From contig NW_026893857.1 of NCBI RefSeq assembly GCF_032452875.1, positions 248,001 through 312,000 of the forward strand: a stretch of DNA of 64,000 nucleotides. Reading direction: 5' to 3'. Made by a program: the position numbers and the translations under genes. This stretch comes from Bos javanicus. Its lineage: Eukaryota > Chordata > Mammalia > Artiodactyla > Bovidae. Below the pieces are notes generated by a model, which saw only the letters and a list, made by a program, of their open reading frames with translations, ran no database searches and was not told the origin of the DNA. This document shows positions 53,020-63,488 of the stretch, in pieces. Each line of letters opens with the position of its first letter. The first letter of the stretch is position 1.

Positions 53020-55081
53020 ACATGATCAGTGTATGATAGCAAACATGCTCAGCGCATGATCAGTCACATGGTCAGCCCCATTAAGTCACGTGATCACTAC
53101 ATGATAGTCATGTGACCAGTCCATGCTCAGTCATGGTATCAGTGCATGATCAGACACGTGATCAGTGCATGATAGCCACGTGATCATTGCATGATAGCCA
53201 CGTGATCAGTGCATGATCAGCCAGGTGATCAGTGAATGATTGCTACGTGATCAGTTCATGATTAGTCACGTGATCTGTGCATGACCAGGCAGGTGATCAG
53301 TGTATGACCAGCCACATGATCAGTGCATGATAGCCACGTGATCAGTGCATGATCAGTCACCTGATGGGTGTATGATCAGTCATGTAATCTGTGCATGACC
53401 AGGCACGTGATCAGTGTATGACCAGCCATGTGATCAGTGCATGATAGCCACGTGATCAGTGCATGATCAATTACATCATCAGTGCATGATCAGTCACGTG
53501 ACCAGGACATGGTAGCTGCGTGATCAGTGTATGACCAGCCAAGTGATCAGTGCATGATAGCCACGTGATCAGTGCATGATCAGTCACGTGATCAGTGCCT
53601 GATCAGCCACATGATCAGTGCATGATCAGTCACGTGACCAGTACATGGTAGCTGCGTGATCATTTCATGATCAGCCACATTAGCAGTGCATGATAGCCAC
53701 GTGATCAGTGCTTGATCAGTCACGTGATCAGTGCATGATCAGTCACGTGACCAGTACATGGTAGCTACGTGATCATTGCATGATCAGCCACGTGATCAGT
53801 ACATGATAGCCACGTGATCAGTGCATGATCAGTCATGTGATACGTGTGTGATCAGCCACGTGATCAGTGCATGATATCCACCTGATCAGTGAATGATAGC
53901 CACGTGATTAGTGCATGATAGTCACGTGATCAGTGCATGATCATCCACGTGATCAGTGCATGTGGAGTCATGTAGTCAATGCATGATAGCGCCCGTGATC
54001 AGTGCACGATCAGTCCCGTGATGAGTGTATGATCAGCCAAGTGATCAGTGCAAGATAGCTACGTGATCAGTGCATGATCAGTCACATGATCAGTGCATGA
54101 TAGCCACGTGAGCAGTGCATACAATTACGTGATCAGTGCATGCGCAATCACGTGATCAGTGCATGAGAGCCACGTGATCAGTGCATGATCATTCACATGA
54201 TAGGTGTGTGATCAGCGACGTGAACAGTGCATGCTCAGTCACGTGATCAGGGCCTGCTGAGCTGCGTGATTACTGTCTGCTCATCTGCTTGACAATTGCC
54301 AGCTGAGCTGTACGATTCCTGCCTGTCATCTCCTTGACTATTGCCACCTGTGCTGCATAATTCCTGCCTGCTCATCTACTTGATTATTTCCAGCTGAGCA
54401 GCATGATTTCTCAGAGCTGAGTTCCATGATTATAGCCTGCTGACTGATTCCTGCCTACTCAGCTCTTTGTTCATTGCCTCCAGATGCACATGATCAGTGT
54501 GTGACACCAAACATGATCAGCACATGATCAGTCACATGATGAATGCATGATAAGCCAGGTGATCAGTGCATGATCAATTACGTGATCAGTGCATGATCAG
54601 TCATGTGACCAGTACATGGTAGCTGCGTGATCACTGCATGATCAGCCACGTGATAAGTGCATGTTCAATCACGTGTTCAGTGCATGATCAGCCACGTGAT
54701 CAGTGCATGGTCAGACACGTGAACAGTGTATGATTAGCCACGTGATCAGTGCATGATATCCAAGTGATCAATGCTTGATCAATCACGTGATCAGTGTATG
54801 ATCAGCCAGGTGAACAGTGCATGCTCAGTCACGTGATCAGGGCCTGCTGAGCTGCGTGATTACTGTCTGCTCATCTGCTTGACAATTGCCAGCTGAGCTG
54901 CATGATTCCTGCCTGTCATCTGCTTGACAATTGCCAGCTGTGCTGTGTAATTCCTGCCTGCTCAGCTGCTTGATTATTGCCAGCTGAGCAGCATGATTCC
55001 TCACAGCTGAGTTCCATGATTATTGCCTGCTGACTGTTTGATTCATGCCTACTCAGCTCTTTGTTTATTGCCTCCAGAGGC
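53020..55081 (+). repeat. HOR unit 26 (2062 bp)
   Basis: Block A 54250-54487, block B 54840-55081. Both shortening deletions of the 2061-bp family are present, but the second junction reads GTCACGTGACCAGTACATGG instead of the form in unit 24. One extra C at about 53993 (GCGCCCGTG) gives the odd length. CAGGACATGG at about 53503 is shared with unit 23. Confidence 0.92.
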
Positions 55082-57146
55082 ACATGATCAGTGTATGATA
55101 GCAAACATGCTCAGCGCATGATCAGTCACATGGTCAGCCCCATTAAGTCACGTGATCACTACATGATAGTCATGTGACCAGTCCATGCTCAGTCATGGTA
55201 TCAGTGCATGATCAGACACGTGATCAGTGCATGATAGCCACGTGATCATTGCATGATAGCCACGTGATCAGTGCATGATCAGCCAGGTGATCAGTGAATG
55301 ATTGCTACGTGATCAGTTCATGATTAGTCACGTGATCTGTGCATGACCAGGCAGGTGATCAGTGTATGACCAGCCACATGATCAGTGCATGATAGCCACG
55401 TGATCAGTGCATGATCAGTCACCTGATGGGTGTATGATCAGTCACGTGTAATCTGTGCATGACCAGGCACGTGATCAGTGTATGACCAGCCACGTGATCA
55501 GTGCATGATAGCCACGTGATCAGTGCATGATCAATTACATCATCAGTGCATGATCAGTCACGTGACCAGTACATGGTAGCTGCGTGATCAGTGTATGACC
55601 AGCCAAGTGATCAGTGCATGATAGCCACGTGATCAGTGCATGATCAGTCACGTGATCAGTGCCTGATCAGCCACGTGATCAGTGCATGATCAGTCACGTG
55701 ACCAGTACATGGTAGCTGCGTGATCATTGCATGATCAGCCACATGAGCAGTGCATGATAGCCACGTGATCAGTGCTTGATCAGTCACGTGATCAGTGCAT
55801 GATCAGTCACGTGATCAGTGCATGATCAGCCAGCTACGTGATCATTGCATGATCAGCCACGTGATCAGTACATGATCACGTGATCAGTGCATGATCAGTC
55901 ATGTGATACGTGTGTGATCAGCCACGTGATCAGTGCATGATAGCCACCTGATCAGTGAATGATAGCCACGTGATTAGTGCATGATAGTCACGTGATCAGT
56001 GCATGATCATCCACGTGATCAGTGCATGTGGAGTCATGTAGTCAATGCATGATAGCGCCGTGATCAGTGCACGATCAGTCCCGTGATGAGTGTATGATCA
56101 GCCAAGTGATCAGTGCAAGATAGCTACGTGATCAGTGCATGATCAGTCACATGATCAGTGCATGATAGCCACGTGAGCAGTGCATACAATTACGTGATCA
56201 GTGCATGCGCAATCACGTGATCAGTGCATGAGAGCCACGTGATCAGTGCATGATCATTCACATGATAGGTGTGTGATCAGCGACGTGAACAGTGCATGCT
56301 CAGTCACGTGATCAGGGCCTGCTGAGCTGCGTGATTACTGTCTGCTCATCTGCTTGACAATTGCCAGCTGAGCTGTACGATTCCTGCCTGTCATCTCCTT
56401 GACTATTGCCACCTGTGCTGCATAATTCCTGCCTGCTCATCTACTTGATTATTTCCAGCTGAGCAGCATGATTTCTCAGAGCTGAGTTCCATGATTATAG
56501 CCTGCTGACTGATTCCTGCCTACTCAGCTCTTTGTTCATTGCCTCCAGATGCACATGATCAGTGTGTGACACCAAACATGATCAGCACATGATCAGTCAC
56601 ATGATGAATGCATGATAAGCCAGGTGATCAGTGCATGATCAATTACGTGATCAGTGCATGATCAGTCATGTGACCAGTACATGGTAGCTGCGTGATCACT
56701 GCATGATCAGCCACGTGATAAGTGCATGTTCAATCACGTGTTCAGTGCATGATCAGCCACGTGATCAGTGCATGGTCAGACACGTGAACAGTGTATGATT
56801 AGCCACGTGATCAGTGCATGATATCCAAGTGATCAATGCTTGATCAATCACGTGATCAGTGTATGATCAGCCAGGTGAACAGTGCATGCTCAGTCACGTG
56901 ATCAGGGCCTGCTGAGCTGCGTGATTACTGTCTGCTCATCTGCTTGACAATTGCCAGCTGAGCTGCATGATTCCTGCCTGTCATCTGCTTGACAATTGCC
57001 AGCTGTGCTGTGTAATTCCTGCCTGCTCAGCTGCTTGATTATTGCCAGCTGAGCAGCATGATTCCTCACAGCTGAGTTCCATGATTATTGCCTGCTGACT
57101 GTTTGATTCATGCCTACTCAGCTCTTTGTTTATTGCCTCCAGAGGC
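55082..57146 (+). repeat. HOR unit 27 (2065 bp)
   Basis: Block A 56315-56552, block B 56905-57146. Another version of the same shortening: GTCACGTGTAATCTGTGC at about 55441-55458 and CAGCCAGCTACGTGATC at about 55827-55843. Several consensus-like bases appear (CACGTG for CATGTG at about 55492). Block B ends AGAGGCACGTGATC instead of AGAGGCACATGATC. Confidence 0.92.
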
Positions 57147-59603
57147 ACGTGATCAGTGTATGATAGCAAACATGCTCAGCGCATGATCAGTCACATGGTC
57201 AGCCCCATTAAGTCACGTGATCACTACATGATAGTCATGTGACCAGTCCATGCTCAGTCATGGTATCAGTGCATGATCAGCCACGTGATCAGTGCATGAT
57301 AGCCACGTGATCATTGCATGATAGCCACGTGATCAGTGCATGATCAGCCAGGTGATCAGTGAATGATTGCTTCGTGATCAGTTCATGATTAGTCACGTGA
57401 TCTGTGCATGACCAGGCAGGTGATCAGTGTATGACCAGCCACATGATCAGTGCATGATAGCCACGTGATCAGTGCATGATCAGTCACCTGATGGGTGTAT
57501 GATCAGTCACGTGACCGGTACATGGGAGCTACATGATCATTGCATGATCAGCCACGTGAGTAGTGCATGATAGCCACGTGATCAGTGCATGATCAGTGAC
57601 GTGATCAGTGCATGATCAGTCATGTAATCTGTGCATGACCAGGCACGTGATCAGTGTATGACCAGCCATGTGATCAGTGCATGATAGCCACGTGATCAGT
57701 GCATGATCAATTACATCATCAGTGCATGATCAGTCACGTGACCAGTACATGGTAGCTGCGTGATCAGTGCATGACCAGCCACGTGATCAGTGCATGATAG
57801 CCACGTGATCAGTGCATGATCAGTCACGTGATCAGTGCATGATCAGCCACGTGATCAGTGCATGATCAGCCACGTGATCAGTGCATGATCAATGCGTGAT
57901 CAGTGCATGATCAGTCACGTGACCAGTACATGGTAGCTGCGTGATCATTGCATGATCAGCCACGTGAGCAGTGCATGATAGCCACGTGATCAGTGCTTGA
58001 TCAGTCACGTGATCAGTGTGATCAGCCACGTGATCAGTGCATGATATCCACGTGATCAGTGCAAGATAGCCACGTGATCAGTGCATGATAGCCACGTGAT
58101 CAGTGCATGATCAGCGACGTGATCAGTGCATGTGAGTCACGTGATCAGTGCCTGATAGCGCCGTGATCAGTGCATGATCAGCCGTGATCAGTGCATGATC
58201 AGCCACGTGATCAGTGCATGATCAGTCCGTGATCAGTGTATACATCAGCGTGATCAGTGCATGATAGCCACGTGATCAGTGCATGATCAGTCACGTGATC
58301 GGTGTATGATCAGCCACGTGATCAGTGCATGGTAGCTACGTGATCATTGCATGATCAGCCACGTGAGCAGTGCATGATAGCCACGTGATCAGTGCATGAT
58401 CAGTGACGTGATCAGTGCATGATCAGTCACGTGATCTGTGCATGACCAGGTCACGTGATCAGTGTATGATCAGCCACGTGATCAGTGCATGATAGCTACG
58501 TGATCAGTGCATGATCAGTCACGTCATCAGTGCATGATCAGTCACGTGACCAGTGCATGGTAGCTACGTGATCAGTGTATGACCAGCCACGTGATCAGTG
58601 CATGATAGCCACGTGATCAGTGCATGATCAGTCACGTGATCGGTGCGTGATCAGCCGCGTGATCAGTGCATGATCAGTCACGTGACCAGTACATGGTAGC
58701 TGCGTGATCATTGCATGATCAGCCACGTGAGCAGTGCATGATAGCCACGTGATCAGTGCATGATTCCGCGTGATCAGTGCATGATCAGTCACGTGATCAG
58801 TGCATGATCAGCCACGTGATCAGTGCATGATCAATTACGTGATCAGTGCATGATCAGTCACGTGACCAGTACATGGTAGCTGCAGTGATCATTGCATGAT
58901 CAGCCACGTGATCAGTGCATGATAGCCACGTGATCAGTGCATGATCAGTCACGTGATACGTGCGTGATCAGCCACGTGATCAGTGCATGATAGCACATGA
59001 TCAGTGCGTGATAGCCACGTGATCAGTGCATGATCAGTCACGTGATCAGTGCATGATCATCCACGTGATCAGTGCATGTGAGTCATGTAGTCAATGCATG
59101 ATAGCGTGATCAGTGCGATCAGTCCCGTGACCAGTGCATGATCAGCCGCGTGATCAGTGCATGATCAGCCACGTGATCAGTGCATGATCAGTCACGTGAT
59201 CAGTGCATGATCAGCCACGTGAGCAGTGCATGGTCAACACGTGAACAGTGCATGCGCAATCACGTGATCAGTGCATGATAGCCACGTGATCAGTGCATGA
59301 TCATTCACGTGATCAGTGTGTGATCAGCGACGTGAACAGTGCATGCTCAGTCACGTGATCAGGGCCTGCTGAGCTGCGTGATTACTGTCTGCTCATCTGC
59401 TTGACAATTGCCAGCTGAGCTGCATGATTCCTGCCTGTCATCTGCTTGACAATTGCCAGCTGTGCTGTGTAATTCCTGCCTGCTCAGCTGCTTGATTATT
59501 GCCAGCTGAGCAGCATGATTCCTCACAGCTGAGTTCCATGATTATTGCCTGCTGACTGTTTGATTCATGCCTACTCAGCTCTTTGTTTATTGCCTCCAGA
59601 GGC
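57147..59603 (+). repeat. HOR unit 28, expanded and A-flank/B-block recombinant (2457 bp)
   Basis: There is no block A. Block B (59362-59603) is preceded by GATCATTCACGTGATCAG and GTGTGTGATCAGCGACGTG, which is the flank normally found before block A. This implies an exchange between the two blocks. The unit is nonetheless long because about 57770-59340 is an expanded run of near-consensus monomers with many small indels. Confidence 0.92.
57770..59340 (+). repeat. Near-consensus monomer expansion in unit 28
   Basis: Most units here read CACGTGATCAGTGCATGATC plus AGCC/AGTC with few of the diagnostic changes of the standard HOR. GTACATGGTAGCT sub-repeats occur several times (about 57930, 58690, 58870). 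Register-breaking indels are frequent (CAGTCCGTGATC, GATTCCGCGTG, ATAGCACATG, ATAGCGTGATC). No gene seen. Confidence 0.82.
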
Positions 59604-61823
59604 ACATGATCAGTGTATGATAGCAAACATGCTCAGCGCATGATCAGTCACATGGTCAGCGCCCCATTAAGTCACGTGATCACTACATGATAGTCATGTG
59701 ACCAGTCCATGCTCAGTCATGGTATCAGTGCATGATCAGCCACGTGATCAGTGCATGATAGCCACGTGATCATTGCATGATAGCCACGTGATCAGTGCAT
59801 GATCAGCCAGGTGATCAGTGCATGATTGCTACGTGATCAGTTCATGATTAGTCACGTGATCTGTGCATGACCAGGCAGGTGATCAGTGTATGACCAGCCA
59901 CGTGATCAGTGCATGATAGCCACGTGATCAGTGCATGATCAGTCACCTGATGGGTGAATGATCAGTCACGTGACCGGTACATGGTAGCTACATGATCATT
60001 GCATGATCAGCCACGTGAGGAGTGCATGATAGCCACGTGATCAGTGCATGATCAGTGACGTGATCAGTGCATGATCAGTCATGTAATCTGTGCATGACCA
60101 GGCACGTGATCAGTGTATGACCAGCCATGTGATCAGTGCATGATAGCCACGTGATCAGTGCATGAATAATTACATAATCAGTGCATGATCAGTCACGTGA
60201 CCAGTACATGGTAGCTACGTGATCAGTGCATGATCAGCCACGTGATCAGTGCATGATAGCCACGTGATCAGTGCATGATCAGTCACGTGATCAGTGCCTG
60301 ATCAGCCACATGATCAGTGCATGATCAGTCACGTGACCAGTACATGGTAGCTGCGTGATCATTGCATGATCAGCCACGTGAGCAGTGCATGATAGCCACG
60401 TGATCAGTGCATGATCAGTCACGTGATCAGTGCATGATCAGCCACGTGATCAGTGCATGATCAATTACGTGATCAGTGCATGATCAGTCACGTGACCAGT
60501 ACATGGTAGCTACGTGATCATTGCATGATCAGCCACGTGATCAGTGCATGATAGCCACGTGATCAGTGCATGATCAGTCACGTGATACGTGTGTGATCAG
60601 CCACGTGATCAGTGCATGATATCCACCTGATCAGTGCATGATAGCCACGTGATTAGTGCATGATAGTCACGTGATCAGTGCATGATCATCCACGTGATCA
60701 GTGCATGTGGAGTCATGTAGTCAATGCATGATAGCGCCGTGATCAGTGCACGATCAGTCCGTGATGAGTGTATGATCAGCCAAGTGATCAGTGCAAGATA
60801 GCTACGTGATCAGTGCATGATCAGTCACATGATCAGTGCATGATAGCCACGTGAGCAGTGCATACAATTACGTGATCAGTGCATGCGCAATCACGTGATC
60901 AGTGCATGAGAGCCACGTGATCAGTGCATGATCATTCACGTGATAGGTGTGTGATCAGCGACGTGAACAGTGCATGCTCAGTCACGTGATCAGGGCCTGC
61001 TGAGCTGCGTGATTATGTCTGCTCATCTGCTTGACAATTGCCAGCTGAGCTGTACGATTGCTGCCTGTCATCTCCTTGACTATTGCCACCTGTGCTGCAT
61101 AATTCCTGCCTGCTCATCTACTTGATTATTTCCAGCTGAGCAGCATGATTTCTCAGAGCTGAGTTCCATGATTATAGCCTGCTGACTGATTCCTGCCTAC
61201 TCAGCTCTTTGTTCATTGCCTCCAGATGCACATGATCAGTGTGTGACACCAAACATGATCAGCACATGATCAGTCACATGATCAATGCATGATAAGCCAG
61301 GTGATCAGTGCATGATCAATTACGTGATCAGTGCATGATCAGTCATGTGACCAGTACATGGTAGCTGCGTGATCAGTGCATGATCAGCCACGTGATCAGT
61401 GCATGATCAATCACGTGATCAGTGCATGATCAGCCACGTGATCAGTGCATGGTCAGACACGTGAACAGTGTATGATTTGCCACGTGATCAGTGCATGATA
61501 TCCAAGTGATCAGTGCTTGATCAATCACGTGATCAGTGTATGATCAGCCAGGTGAACAGTGCATGCTCAGTCACGTGATCAGGGCCTGCTGAGCTGCGTG
61601 ATTGCTGTTTGCTCATCTGCTTGACAATTGCCAGCTGAGCTGCATGATTCCTGCCTGTCATCTGCTTGACAATTGCCAGCTGTGCTGTGTAATTCCTGCC
61701 TGCTCAGCTGCTTGATTATTGCCAGCTGAGCAGCATGATTCCTCACAGCTGAGTTCCATGATTATTGCCTGCTGACTGTTTGATTCATGCCTACTCAGCT
61801 CTTTGTTTATTGCCTCCAGAGGC
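59604..61823 (+). repeat. HOR unit 29 (2220 bp)
   Basis: Block A 60993-61229 (one base short: GATTATGTCTG), block B 61582-61823. Private features: GTCAGCGCCCCATTAAG (2 bp extra) at about 59658, CATGAATAATTACATAATC at about 60163, GATTGCTGCC in block A, and ATTGCTGTTTGCTC in block B at about 61602. Many CACGTG motifs that are CACATG or CATGTG elsewhere are intact. Confidence 0.91.
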
Positions 61824-63488
61824 ACATGATCAGTGTATGATAGCAAACATGCTCAGCGCATGATCAGTCACATGGTCAGCCCCATTAAGTCACGTGATCA
61901 CTACATGATAGTCATGTGACCAGTCCATGCTCAGTCATGGTATCAGTGCATGATCAGACACGTGATCAGTGCATGATAGCCACGTGATCATTGCATGATA
62001 GCCACGTGATCAGTGCATGATCAGCCAGGTGATCAGTGCATGATTGCTACGTGATCAGTTCACGATCAGTCCGTGATCAGTGCATGATAGTCACGTGATC
62101 TGTGCATGACCAGGCAGGTGATCAGTGTATGGCCAGCCACGTGATCAGTGCATGATAGCCACGTGATCAGTGCATGATCAGTCACCTGATGGGTGTATGA
62201 TCAGTCACGTGACCGGTACATGGTAGCTACGTGATCATTGCATGATCAGCCACGTGATCAGTGCATGATAGCCACGTGATCAGTGCATGATAGTAACGTG
62301 ATCAGTGCATGATCAGTCATGTAATCTGTGCATGACCAGGCACGTGATACGTGTGTGAACAGCCACGTGATCAGTGCAATGTAGCCACGTGATCAGTGCA
62401 TTATCAATTACGTCATCAGTGCATGATCAGTCTCGTGACCAGTACATGTTAGCTGCCTGATCAGTGTATGACCAGCCAAGTGATCAGTGCTTGATAGCCA
62501 CGAGATCAGTGCATGATCAGTCACGTGATCAGTGCCTGATCAGCCACGTGATCAGTGCATGATCAGTCACGTGACCAGTACATGGTAGCTGCGTGATCAT
62601 TGCATGATCAGCCACATTAGCAGTGCATGATAGCCACGTGATCAGTGCATGATCAGTCACGTGATCAGTGCATGATCAGTCACGTGATCAGTGCATGTCA
62701 GCCACGTGATCAGTGCATGATCAATTACGTGATCATTGCATGATCAGTCACGTGACCAGTACATGGTAGCTACGTGATCATTGCATGATCAGCCACGTGA
62801 TCAGTACATGATAGCCACGTGATCAGTGCATGATCAGTCATGTGATACGTGTGATCAGCCACGTGATCAGTGCATGATATCCACGTGAACAGTGAATGAT
62901 AGCCACGTGATCAGTGCATGATAGTCACGTGATCAGTGCATGATCATCACGTGATCAGTGCATGTGGAGTCATGTAGTCAATGCATGATAGTGCCGTGAT
63001 CAGTGCACGATCAGTCCAGTGATGAGTGTATGATCAGCCAAGTGTTCAGTGCAAGATAGCTACGTGATCAGTGCATGATCAGTCACGTGATCAGTGCATG
63101 ATAGCCACGTGAGCAGTGCATACAATTACGTGATCAGTGCATGACCACGTGATCAGTGCATGATAGCCACGTGATCAGTGCATGATCATTCACGTGATAG
63201 GTGTGTGATCAGCGACGTGAACAGTGCATGCTCAGTCACGTGATCAGGGCCTGCTGAGCTGCGTGATTACTGTCTGCTCATCTGCTTGACAATTGCCAGC
63301 TGAGCTGCATGATTCCTGCCTGTCATCTGCTTGACAATTGCCAGCTGTGCTGCGTAATTCCTGCCTGCTCAGCTGCTTGATTATTGCCAGCTGAGCAGCA
63401 TGATTCCTCACACCTGAGTTCCATGATTATTGCCTGCTGACTGTTTGATTCATGCCTACTCAGCTCTTTGTTTATTGCCTCCAGAGGC
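61824..63488 (+). repeat. HOR unit 30, A-flank/B-block recombinant (1665 bp)
   Basis: Block B at 63247-63488 directly follows the A-type flank (GATAGGTGTGTGATCAGCGACG at about 63196-63217), so block A and the short array have been lost in one step, near the 590 bp expected for an A x B exchange. Block B has its only amino-acid-level change in the whole window, G to C at 63413, which removes a CAGCTG. Many private indels occur in the long array (62060, 62385-62405, 62695, 63140). Confidence 0.92.
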
